NCBI GenBank assembly: GCA_019057795.1
Contig: JAHLWS010000038.1
Coordinates: forward strand, 1-64,000
DNA: 64,000 nucleotides
Direction: 5' to 3'
Origin: Promethearchaeota archaeon
Lineage (GTDB): Archaea > Asgardarchaeota > Lokiarchaeia > Sigyniarchaeales > SOKP01
The notes beneath the pieces were generated by a model, which saw only the letters and a program-made list of their open reading frames with translations, was not told the origin of the DNA and ran no database searches. Both the position numbers and the translations under genes were made by a program. Shown here one piece after another: positions 54,684 through 63,081 of this stretch; the stretch's first letter is position 1; each line of letters starts with the position of its first letter.

Positions 54684-55037
54684 AATAAAAACTTAAAATT
54701 ATTATTTTACTTTAATAGATCTTTATACTTTTTATCAATAAATTTTTTATCATTAAAAATTTATACTTTTTTGAATATTCAATTATTCCTTTAGTAAGAA
54801 ATTAACTTTGAAAATTAAAAATCAACTACTAATAAACATCATCATTATTTCTATAAATTTTATTTCAGGGATAATAGACTCCCTCAACCAATTGAGAGTT
54901 ATTTATCGTTTACAGAAAAAAATTTATCCAGAACTTACCATAAAATTATGGAAGAAAAATCTATAAATAACCTAAATGAGAAGGAAATAAAATATCTAGT
55001 TAACCTTACTTATTACTAATAAGTCCGAATAGAATAT
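54684..55037. other. AT-rich stretch with a possible gene fragment
   Basis: About 350 bases upstream of the trio. Around 54870-55019 one + frame reads NRLPQPIESYLSFTEKNLSR then TYHKIMEEKSINNLNEKEIKY to a TAA, without a start codon. It may be the end of a lost gene. No clear promoter was identified by eye. Confidence 0.35.
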
Positions 55038-55202
55038 ATGAGAACTAAAGCAATACAGATATTAAAGGATGCTACAGAAAAAGAGAAATCTAATTACTTG
55101 AAAGATCAAACAATTAAAGAATATAATGAATTTAAAGAGTTTGGCACGACTAAGCATCCAATCAGACTCCAAAAATTATTAATTGTTGTTGATGATGATT
55201 GA
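55038..55202 (+). CDS. Small ORF beside the accessory module
   Basis: 54 residues from ATG 55038: MRTKAIQILKDATEKEKSNY, LKDQTIKEYNEFKEFGTTKH, ending LLIVVDDD. Charged and helical. Its last codons overlap repeat copy B. It could be a remnant of the inserted module. No family known. Confidence 0.3.
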   Translation: MRTKAIQILKDATEKEKSNYLKDQTIKEYNEFKEFGTTKHPIRLQKLLIVVDDD

Positions 55203-55255
55203 ATTTAACGATTTTTAGCTAAGCAATTTTTTTTATTATCTCTAATTTTAATATT
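55200..55255 (+). repeat. Direct repeat copy B (activase 3' end and flank)
   Basis: TGAATTTAACGATTTTTAGC followed by TAAGCAATTTTTTTTATTATC, nearly the same as 51771-51826, but on its left side unlike the activase gene. It bounds the trio-containing segment on the right. Confidence 0.8.
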
Positions 55256-55377
55256 ATCAAAATAACTCTAGCATAACATTTAAATAGATAAATCCCTATA
55301 TATATAACATAAGCATATCCTTTAAAATTAGAAAAGATGTTTGTATAACAATTACTTTTTGAAAAAGGTGGTATTGT

Positions 55378-55941
55378 ATGACAACTATTGCAGAAAAATT
55401 AATAAAAGAATTAAAAACAAAAGCTTTAACAATTCTTCAATTAAGTGAAATAACAGGGATTGAAGAACCAAAAATAAGAACTACTATTAAAAGATTAAAA
55501 GATAGAGCCATAGTCCAAGAAACAGGTATGTTTTCAGAAAGATATAAAATATATAAACTTTCAGACAAATTGTTTAATGCATCTTTCATAATGAGAATTA
55601 TAAAGAAGCTTGATGGTGTAAAAGCTGTCATTCTTATAAGTATTATTGATGGCGCACCAATAAGCAGTATACTTCCGGAAGGAGCTAATGAATCTCGTTA
55701 TGCAGCAATGACTACTGCTCTATTTAGTCTAGCGCAAAGAGCATGCGTCGCAACTAATAAAGGAAAATTCAAATTTTCTTATATCGAAGGAGAAGATGGA
55801 AAACTTCTAATAATATATTACCATAAAGCGTTAGTTTTATCGATTTCATTCGATTCAACAATTAGCAATGAAATGATTTTTACATCCTATATTAGAATTA
55901 TAGAATTAATCGGTAATCCTTTATCTGATTTAATTCAATAG
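55378..55941 (+). CDS. Winged-helix protein with Roadblock/LC7-like domain
   Basis: 187 residues. Residues 1-68 form a winged helix-turn-helix (LTILQLSEITGIEEPKIRTT, then IKRLKDRAIVQET). Residues 75-187 fit the Roadblock/LC7 fold, with 'VKAVILISIIDGAPISSILP' and 'AMTTALFSLAQRACVA'. Such fusions are common in Asgard archaea and may link small-GTPase signalling to transcription. No GTPase gene is adjacent. ATG preceded by GGTGG a few bases upstream, a plausible ribosome site. Confidence 0.75.
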   Translation: MTTIAEKLIKELKTKALTILQLSEITGIEEPKIRTTIKRLKDRAIVQETGMFSERYKIYKLSDKLFNASFIMRIIKKLDGVKAVILISIIDGAPISSILPEGANESRYAAMTTALFSLAQRACVATNKGKFKFSYIEGEDGKLLIIYYHKALVLSISFDSTISNEMIFTSYIRIIELIGNPLSDLIQ

Positions 55942-55974
55942 AGCTTTATTTAATAATTAAGCTGGTTCTCAAGT

Positions 55975-56049
55975 TCTGAATGGTTAACTAAATAGAAAAA
56001 AAAAGAGATTAAAGAGATATTTTCAGATTTTGAATTTAAAGATTTTTAA
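55975..56049 (+). pseudogene. Remnant of a glycyl-radical-enzyme activase 3' end (copy C)
   Basis: Reading + frame gives SEWLTK*KKKEIKEIFSDF then EFKDF*, against SEWLDNKDKERIKSIFSDFE... at the real activase C-terminus. Twenty-four codons survive with one internal stop. The core TGAATTTAAAGATTTTTA is at 56031-56048. It lies at the end of the AOR gene (convergent). It proves a past duplication of the activase tail, or a lost second activase. Confidence 0.85.
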
Positions 56050-57842
56050 ATTGGTTTACCTTGTGCATCCCACTTTCTAATTTGGTAATACTTTTCTAAT
56101 AATCCTTCTAATGGAGGAATATTATGTTTAGTTCCACCTTTTTCAAGGGGTGAATAAAATCTCTTCCCAAAATTATCGTCTGCTTTAGTGATCCCACAAT
56201 TTACATTAAAAATTCTTTTCATTCTAATGATCTTTTGTCCTACTTTCATGAAATCATCAACTGTATATGCTCTTCCAGTAATTCCATTAAGACCATTTAT
56301 CCAAGGTGTGAGTTTGTGGATGAACCAGAATCCAAATATACATCCACCACAGGCAGAATACGCCTCACTGGCATCTTGAATCTTTATTACAGCTTTGGCA
56401 ACATCATCCCCCGTTCCAAAACGATCTACTTGTTCGGTTAAACCGATTTCTTCTTTTTGATTCATATAGGAAGATAAATGCATTGGTTCATAACAATGAT
56501 ATGCACCTCGAGGTGTTGTTGCATAATCTAATGCCGTTAGATTATTTGCTCGTGGTTCATGAGCAGGAACCTCGAGTCCTTTTCCATGCATGGAGAGTTC
56601 TTCTGGTAATCCCTTTACTTCACAAAAAGATCTCACTCCTTCAGCTAAATCATTACCAATTCCTTCTCGATAAGCAATTTTAGTGAAAAGTTTTTCTATC
56701 GGTCCAATAGCACCCCAAATATTTTCCTCAGTAAATCCAAATTCATCTAAATTAACATCAATTAGCTTTCTTTCAATAGATTCAAGAAAACATCCTATCA
56801 TTGCCCCAAGACTAATTGAGTCCAGACCAAGATCGTTGACTATTAAATTCCATTTGATTAACGCTTCTAAGTCGTTAACTAATAAATTAGAACCTAGCAT
56901 TCCTAGTGTTTCATATTCAGGGCGAGTTACCCATTCTCCCTCATATTCCACGAACCCTCTGCAAGCCGTTGGACAATTAAAACAACCATGCATTTTAACT
57001 TCTCCTCTTGCATTTAATGCTTTTGCTCCAATTTTTTTAATCCCAGTCCATCTTCCTTGAGTATAGTTCTTAATAATAATATCTCCTACACTAGCCATGG
57101 AGTCTATGTGGACTGGTGTACCTGAATCTGCTATTACCATTCCTAATCCGGATTTCTTTAATAATTCTCTAAGTTCTTTAGCTGCATCATTCACTTTATC
57201 TTTATCTTGAACGGGAACTTTCCCCGTACCAAGGACTGCAATAGCTTTTAAGTTCTTGCTACCCATTACAGCTCCCATACCGCAACGTCCAGCTGCGTGA
57301 TGTTTATCATTGATTATACACGCATATTTGACTAAATTTTCTCCAGCAGGGCCAATAGTAGCTACTTTTATTTTATCGTTTCCAAGCAGATCTTTTATTT
57401 TTTCATCAGTTTCTTGAGTTCCTTTTCCCCACAATTCAGAAGCGTCCTTTATTTCTACTACCCCGTCATTTATCCATAGATAAACCGGGCTTTGACTTTT
57501 ACCCTTAATGATTACTAGATCAAAACCTGCAGATTTAAGCTCCTTACCAAAAAAACCTCCTGAAGATGCTTCCCCGAGAATTTTAGTTAGCGGTGATTTT
57601 GCTGTAATAAAGTATCTACCACAGAAAGGAATAGCTGTGCCGCAAAATGGACCAACTGAGAAGATCAAAAGATTATTTCCATCAAACGGATCAATTTCGG
57701 GTTCTACTTCTCGTGTGAAGATCGCAGTTGCTAAACCCATTCCTCCGATTAATGACACTTCATCTTCATCACTGTAATCTTCATAGTCAATGTTTTTCGT
57801 TTCTAAATCTATTCTTAAAATTTTTGCGATTTTTATCACCAA
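56046..57842 (-). CDS. Tungsten-dependent aldehyde ferredoxin oxidoreductase family
   Basis: 598 residues, the usual AOR length. 'GGMGLATAIFTREVEPEIDP', 'AKSPLTKILGEASSGGFFGK', 'GRCGMGAVMGSKNLKAIAV', the [4Fe-4S] set 'MHGCFNCPTACRGF' and the late cysteine in 'SACGGCIFGFW' are all there. It oxidises aldehydes (for example from amino-acid-derived 2-oxoacids) to acids with ferredoxin, using tungstopterin. Cytoplasmic. Divergent from a radical SAM gene, 150 bases away. Confidence 0.93.
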   Translation of the reverse strand: MVIKIAKILRIDLETKNIDYEDYSDEDEVSLIGGMGLATAIFTREVEPEIDPFDGNNLLIFSVGPFCGTAIPFCGRYFITAKSPLTKILGEASSGGFFGKELKSAGFDLVIIKGKSQSPVYLWINDGVVEIKDASELWGKGTQETDEKIKDLLGNDKIKVATIGPAGENLVKYACIINDKHHAAGRCGMGAVMGSKNLKAIAVLGTGKVPVQDKDKVNDAAKELRELLKKSGLGMVIADSGTPVHIDSMASVGDIIIKNYTQGRWTGIKKIGAKALNARGEVKMHGCFNCPTACRGFVEYEGEWVTRPEYETLGMLGSNLLVNDLEALIKWNLIVNDLGLDSISLGAMIGCFLESIERKLIDVNLDEFGFTEENIWGAIGPIEKLFTKIAYREGIGNDLAEGVRSFCEVKGLPEELSMHGKGLEVPAHEPRANNLTALDYATTPRGAYHCYEPMHLSSYMNQKEEIGLTEQVDRFGTGDDVAKAVIKIQDASEAYSACGGCIFGFWFIHKLTPWINGLNGITGRAYTVDDFMKVGQKIIRMKRIFNVNCGITKADDNFGKRFYSPLEKGGTKHNIPPLEGLLEKYYQIRKWDAQGKPI

Positions 57843-57991
57843 TTTTTACTTTAATTGTAATTAAATCTGTTTACATGTTATTTATAGGTTTTCTTCGTGA
57901 TTATAATAAGTTCATAAATATTGGTCTACTGCAATTTAAAGTTATGTAAATTATTACACTATATTAGAAAACTAATATTAAATCATGAAAA

Positions 57992-59095
57992 ATGAGTATA
58001 AGAAAAAATATTAAGTTAGTAGACCCAAATATGGCAAAAGTCTTCATTCCATGGGTATTAAGACATCCTTCTTATTTAATTACAACAAGAAAATTAATTA
58101 AATCCTTCAAAAATACAGTTGAATTATGTAAAAAAGCTAAAGAAGAAGGTTTAAAAGTTCCACCCTTTCTAATTCTGAGTATTACGAAACAATGTAATTT
58201 ACATTGTGCAGGATGTTATGCTGCTACCGCTGGAACCTTGAGCATCAAAACTGAAAAGCAATTAAATACCGATGCTTGGAGAAAGATTATAAAGGAAGGA
58301 AATGAATTAGGAGTATTTTGCTATGTAATTGCTGGTGGAGAACCATTCATGTTTCCAAACCTACTCGATTTATGTAGCGAGTTCAAGGATAGAGGTTTTA
58401 TAATTTTTACAAATGGAACGGCAATCAAAGAAACTGATTATGAGAAATTGAAAAAATTAAAAAACATCGCGATCATCGTTAGCATTGAAGGAGGTAAAGA
58501 GGAGACTGATAGTAGAAGAGGAGCGGGGGTTTATGAAAAGGTATTAAAAACTATTCATAGACTTAACAAAATTGGCACAATAAATGGTATATCAGTGACA
58601 ATCAATGGAATGAATTATAAACAATGGATGGAACCTTCTATGATTGACTTTCTTATTAAAAAAGGTGTAAGAATAGGATTCTTCTTAGAGTATATTCCCA
58701 CCAAGCATGATATTACAGAATCTTTAATGTTGACAGAAGAAGAAAGAACAGCATTCCGAAACCAAATATTAAATTATAGAGCGAATAAAAAAATTTATTT
58801 AATTCATTCACCCGGAGATGAAGAATATATGGGCGGATGTGTTTCAGCGGGAAGAGGTTTCGCCCATGTTACTCCATCTGGAGCTTTAACACCTTGCCCA
58901 GTTTCTAGTATGACTACGCATAATTTAACTAAATCATCATTACGTGAAGGATTAGCTAGTGATTTTTTTAAATATATAAGGGAAAATGAACATTTATTGG
59001 AAACTGAAGGCTCTCCTTGTGCACTTTTTAGCCATCAGGAAGAATTGGCCTTAATTGCTTCTAAATTTAAAGTAAGTAAGGTAAGTACATTATAG
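57992..59095 (+). CDS. Radical SAM protein (SPASM-like) next to AOR
   Basis: 367 residues. 'LSITKQCNLHCAGCYAATAG' gives CxxxCxxC, followed by 'YVIAGGEPFMFPN' and later cysteines in 'GGCVSAGRGF' and 'LTPCPVSSM' and 'SPCALF' that could bind another cluster. Related radical SAM genes occur next to AOR genes in other archaea (tungsten-cofactor-modifying type), so help with AOR maturation is a reasonable but unproven idea. Overlapping starts share an intergenic region with the AOR gene. Confidence 0.85.
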   Translation: MSIRKNIKLVDPNMAKVFIPWVLRHPSYLITTRKLIKSFKNTVELCKKAKEEGLKVPPFLILSITKQCNLHCAGCYAATAGTLSIKTEKQLNTDAWRKIIKEGNELGVFCYVIAGGEPFMFPNLLDLCSEFKDRGFIIFTNGTAIKETDYEKLKKLKNIAIIVSIEGGKEETDSRRGAGVYEKVLKTIHRLNKIGTINGISVTINGMNYKQWMEPSMIDFLIKKGVRIGFFLEYIPTKHDITESLMLTEEERTAFRNQILNYRANKKIYLIHSPGDEEYMGGCVSAGRGFAHVTPSGALTPCPVSSMTTHNLTKSSLREGLASDFFKYIRENEHLLETEGSPCALFSHQEELALIASKFKVSKVSTL

Positions 59096-59141
59096 TTTTT
59101 TATATAATACTACTTTTTTTAAATAAAATGGTTTTGTAATC

Positions 59142-60107
59142 ATGGTTAATAATTTTAATTTTTCTGTACTTGATGGCCATATCGATACAATTAAAAAAAG
59201 CTCAAGAGACAAACTTGACTTTTCAATCCGTTCTGAAATTGGTCATTATGATTTACCTCGTATGGAAGAAGGAAATGTACAAGCTGCAATTTTTGCAATC
59301 TATCCCGCTTCGTCGATAAACCGCATTCTTAAAGGTCTTGACTTATGGTTTAAATTTGTCTTTAATCCAATTAATAAATTAATGCAAATAAAAAGAATAG
59401 ATGATTTCACAAAAATGCAAACATTGGGTAAAAGGGGAGCGATCCTACACTTTGAGGGTGCTGGAGGGATTGATAAAACTTTTCGCCTTTTAAGGATTGC
59501 ATATCGTCTTGGGTTGCGAACAATGGGTTTAAGCTGGTCAAATTTTAATAAATTTGCTACGGGAGTGATGTTTAACGACCCTCAAAAAGAATCTGGTCTA
59601 ACTAAAGAAGGAATAAAATTAGTTGCTGAAGCACAGGCTCTTGGTATCGCCATAGATGTTTCTCATTTAAACGAACCTTCTTTTTGGGATGTTTATGAAA
59701 TCACTGAAAAACCGATTTTTGCCTCACATTCAAATGCTCGTGCTATTGTTAATCATCCAAGGAATTTAACTGATGAGCAAATAAAAGCAATTCATGAAAA
59801 GCATGGAACCATAGGGATTAATTTTGCAATGGGTTTTCTAAATGCTAAAGAACCAGGTATGTATAATTATAACCTAAATTTTGATTCAATTAAAAAACAT
59901 ATTGACCATCTCGTTGAAATTGCTAGTATCGATATAGTAGCTATAGGTTCAGATTTTGATGGTGCAGCTACACCAACTTGTGTTAAAGATTGCTCTAGGT
60001 TTCCCAGATTATGGGATTATCTTCTTGAAAATGGGTATAGTGAACATGATATTGAAAAGATCTCACATACAAATTTATTACAAGTTTTTAAAAAAACATG
60101 GAAATAG
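59142..60107 (+). CDS. Membrane dipeptidase-family (M19) protein
   Basis: 321 residues. 'SVLDGHIDTI' (metal His-x-Asp), 'HFEGAGGI', 'LGLRTMGLSWSNFNKFATG', 'AIDVSHLNEPSFWDV' and 'PIFASHSNARAI', 'AIGSDFDGA' are the M19 dipeptidase blocks. Zn-dependent dipeptide hydrolysis in the cytoplasm; no signal peptide. It follows the radical SAM gene by 46 bases and adds to the peptide-degrading set. Confidence 0.92.
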   Translation: MVNNFNFSVLDGHIDTIKKSSRDKLDFSIRSEIGHYDLPRMEEGNVQAAIFAIYPASSINRILKGLDLWFKFVFNPINKLMQIKRIDDFTKMQTLGKRGAILHFEGAGGIDKTFRLLRIAYRLGLRTMGLSWSNFNKFATGVMFNDPQKESGLTKEGIKLVAEAQALGIAIDVSHLNEPSFWDVYEITEKPIFASHSNARAIVNHPRNLTDEQIKAIHEKHGTIGINFAMGFLNAKEPGMYNYNLNFDSIKKHIDHLVEIASIDIVAIGSDFDGAATPTCVKDCSRFPRLWDYLLENGYSEHDIEKISHTNLLQVFKKTWK

Positions 60108-60153
60108 GTTTTTTTTTATTAAAGAAAAAAAAAAGATTTGTTTATTTTTGAAT

Positions 60154-60480
60154 TTATTCTGGTGGCTTGAGCCCTAGAATATCCATTGCTTCGACAATTG
60201 AAGACATAACTTCGACCTGATATTTATAGCCCTCAATACCATTTGCGATAAAAAGTAGGGTTTTATTTAGTTGGGCAATAAATGCATTAAGTTTCCCTTC
60301 TTTAATTTCAGACGCGCTTACTACTTTGTATCCTTCTTTGGTTGCAGCGACAGCATTATTTAGGAGGTCTTTAGAAAGAGACCTATCTCCTGGAAATTTT
60401 TTCGAAGCTTCAATGAACAGTTTCCCTGCCTCAGAGGCTTTAGCATGGGGGATCCATACTGTAGTCATAACTATTACCAT
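60154..60480 (-). CDS. Conserved-looking small hypothetical protein
   Basis: 108 residues (ATG 60480, with GGTGAT upstream; MTTVWIPHAKASEAGKLFIE at 60468 may be the true start). Alternating helix and strand, no metal motif. Pattern of a small alpha-beta, possibly dimeric, protein. Family not recognised. Confidence 0.6.
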   Translation of the reverse strand: MVIVMTTVWIPHAKASEAGKLFIEASKKFPGDRSLSKDLLNNAVAATKEGYKVVSASEIKEGKLNAFIAQLNKTLLFIANGIEGYKYQVEVMSSIVEAMDILGLKPPE

Positions 60481-60810
60481 CTATATCACCTTAAATAAAT
60501 AATATTTTATTAAATTCGCATCATTTTTTGACAAAAACGACAATTTTATTATATTAATCATATATATAAAAATATTACTGAGATTTCAGTAAAATTTTAG
60601 AAAAAATGATGAAACATTGTTAGTCTCTGTATCTCAATACAAAGTCGCTCCATATTTTTTAAGAGTTTAGAGCAAAGGGTGGCATTTTTGATACAGAAAT
60701 ATAAAAACAAACCAGAATTCGAATAGTTATTTTTAATTAATCTCAAATGGGACCTTTGCTGGTGATGCATCTAAATTTAAAGTCCGAAAATTGAATTCAA
60801 TTTAGTCTTT
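60481..60810. other. Intergenic stretch without a convincing gene
   Basis: About 330 bases. A 57-codon minus frame (MHHQQRSHLRLIKNN...) crosses it but looks random. No tRNA or RNA signature was seen. Confidence 0.45.
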
Positions 60811-61908
60811 TTATTGAATTTTATAGCTTGATTTTTTCATTTTACTCTTATAATCTTTATGATATAGACGTTGATGTTTGATAGGCATCTTCTCAAACTC
60901 TTCTGTTGCTTTATCTGGAGGAAACACTTCAAGATTACCCTCTTCTCTTTGAATGACGCATCCAGAATTAACCAATATTTTGTATCGTTGAGCTGTTTCT
61001 TTTGGATTGCCGGCACAAACAAGTTGGCAATTTGCACAAGTGAGTTGAATATTACTCTTTCCACCATAAGATGCAGGTTGATATCCGCTTGAGCAATCTT
61101 TAATGGGAGGTCTTTTCCTTTGACTTGACATTGCGAGAGACATAAGGCGTGCTACTTCTTTATCGTTTTCGGGGTAATCATACCGTCCAGGAGACCACGT
61201 TGAAAACTTACCTGACGGATGTAATCCATTAGATCCGCCACATGTAAGAAAACAGCGCATTTTATTCATCCTCTTGGAGTAACTAAATGTATTACCCCCT
61301 ATTGTTACAGTAGTTTCTTCTGTAGGTGAGAACATTTGATAAGCACAGACTTTTGTGCAGATTTTACACTCATCACAAAATGATTCTGAATCAGGTAAAG
61401 GGTCTGTTGGTTCAAGTTTGGCATCAGTAATGATTCCTCCTAGAATAATGGCAGTTCCATGCTCCTTTGTGCCAACATTCCCTGACCAACCAAACGATGC
61501 CACTCCAGTTCGAACGGCCAGATATCTTAACGAAAGCTCGGGGGGTAAGGTAACTTGCCATCCCGGGATATCCGTTCGATAGTGGTTATTCGGAATAACG
61601 GATATTGCTTTATAGCCCTGCTCAATCAACCAATGTTTAACGCGTTGAGCCGCTCTCCAAATTATATAATGAATTTCTAAATTTTCTTCTTCGTGAATTC
61701 CACGTATGGACGGATCTTCTTTTCCTAAATATTTTAAAATCATCTCTTTATCAAAGGGCAAGTAAAAACTTATCGCTGACTGAGCTTCGGGAAGTAAATA
61801 AGTGATATCGGCCCCTGTTGGTCCACCTGTCATTGTTTCTTTAGTAGCAAATCCGACTTTTTTTGCTCCACCCTCGAATAACATATCTTTAATATTTTGT
61901 TCTAACAT
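60811..61908 (-). CDS. Epoxyqueuosine reductase/QueG-like double [4Fe-4S] protein
   Basis: 365 residues. Two ferredoxin sets: 'SFCDECKICTKVCAYQMFSP' and 'LTCANCQLVCAGNPKETAQR', after a corrinoid-protein-like N-terminal fold with 'VRTGVASFGWSGNVGTKEHG'. It belongs to the QueG/reductive-dehalogenase-like iron-sulfur family; true QueG is normally shorter and with other queuosine genes absent here, so the activity is unassigned. Likely cobalamin-dependent, cytoplasmic. Confidence 0.82.
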   Translation of the reverse strand: MLEQNIKDMLFEGGAKKVGFATKETMTGGPTGADITYLLPEAQSAISFYLPFDKEMILKYLGKEDPSIRGIHEEENLEIHYIIWRAAQRVKHWLIEQGYKAISVIPNNHYRTDIPGWQVTLPPELSLRYLAVRTGVASFGWSGNVGTKEHGTAIILGGIITDAKLEPTDPLPDSESFCDECKICTKVCAYQMFSPTEETTVTIGGNTFSYSKRMNKMRCFLTCGGSNGLHPSGKFSTWSPGRYDYPENDKEVARLMSLAMSSQRKRPPIKDCSSGYQPASYGGKSNIQLTCANCQLVCAGNPKETAQRYKILVNSGCVIQREEGNLEVFPPDKATEEFEKMPIKHQRLYHKDYKSKMKKSSYKIQ

Positions 61909-61997
61909 AATAAATTACCACCTATATATGTTTCATCAATACTTAATTTAAAATTATTCAAGTTTAGTGATTAGAAATTTCAGAATAATCCAAGGTA

Positions 61998-62888
61998 TTA
62001 TTTTTTTGCTGGTGATGCATAACAATAATCACAATTATGTTTGCACCGAAAAATACCTGTATATCCACCGATATCTTTAGATTTAAAACACCCGCAACCT
62101 TTTCTTTGTCCTGTATCTTTTACTTTTGAAATTTTTTCCCCTATGATTTGTTCGATTTTATTAGCGTCAACGCAGTGAGCTTGTTCTATGCCATTAATTT
62201 CAAGTAACCCCGGTTGGCAACAAGCTCTCATCTGCATTTCATGTTTATTGCAAATTTTCAATAATTTATTGAGAATTTCTTTCTTTTTACTAAAAGGGGG
62301 ATCAAGTGGGATAAATCCTCTTGCTTTCATTCGATTGTTTACTTTTGTATAAATTGTAGCGAAGGAAAATATCATTTCTTTCAACCCAAGAGCAGAAACT
62401 TTTTCTATTATATATTCAAATTTGTCTAGGTTACTTTTTATTCTATTTTCATCCTTCTTTTTGTAAATGATTATAGGATCAAATCTAAAACTTACAGAAG
62501 TCAAACCAAATTCATCGATTATCCATTTTAATTGGTCAAATCTCTCTTCTAAGGAGATACCCAGATTTTGCTCTAATTCAGAAGGTGAATTAATCGTAAA
62601 CTGAAAGTAATGTCCCCTATAAGATTTAAAAACTTGAGTGTTTCTTTCATAGTTTTTGATCCATCCTTCAAAATTTTTACTCCACCACACCCAACATCTT
62701 ACATCCTTGGGTTTCAACGAAACTCGAGACATTTGTTTTCGATTAAATGGATTAACCACATCCACATAACCGATCTGGATTCTATCGATTACCCAATCCA
62801 TTAAAAAAGCGGGAATATCTGTTCTACGAGAACAAGAAATTATTGGAGATTTAACAATTTTCATTAAATCATTTGAATTTTTAACCAT
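61998..62888 (-). CDS. DUF1848 family protein
   Basis: 296 residues. 'PIISCSRRTDIPAFLMDWVI', 'VDVVNPFNRKQMSRVSLKP', 'CWVWWSKNFEGW' and 'FRCKHNCDYCYA' (CxxCxxC-type end) are the DUF1848 signature. The ending with several cysteines suggests an iron-sulfur cluster. Activity unknown, possibly radical SAM-like. Confidence 0.88.
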   Translation of the reverse strand: MVKNSNDLMKIVKSPIISCSRRTDIPAFLMDWVIDRIQIGYVDVVNPFNRKQMSRVSLKPKDVRCWVWWSKNFEGWIKNYERNTQVFKSYRGHYFQFTINSPSELEQNLGISLEERFDQLKWIIDEFGLTSVSFRFDPIIIYKKKDENRIKSNLDKFEYIIEKVSALGLKEMIFSFATIYTKVNNRMKARGFIPLDPPFSKKKEILNKLLKICNKHEMQMRACCQPGLLEINGIEQAHCVDANKIEQIIGEKISKVKDTGQRKGCGCFKSKDIGGYTGIFRCKHNCDYCYASPAKK

Positions 62889-63081
62889 TCTATCCTTAAC
62901 TTCTCTGAAATTATATTAATACTCCAACCAGATAGGACAAAGTTCCTATTTGCATTATTACAAAAATAAGTTTTCTTAACTTTAAGGTATTTTCTTTTGA
63001 TTGATTTTTTAATAATGAAACTGATAGAAAAACATATGAAATTACGGGTATTAGAATAAGTAATTTTTGATAAATTAGGCG

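Noticed and set aside
54820..55019. Start-less + frame NRLPQPIESYLSFTEK...
   Set aside because: No start codon; kept only as a possible gene fragment in the intergenic note.
60154..60480. Selenoprotein or metal-protein reading for the 108-residue gene
   Set aside because: No cysteine and no TGA in frame.
60481..60810. 57-codon minus frame (MHHQQRSHLRLIKNN)
   Set aside because: Composition looks random and no ribosome site or family support was seen.
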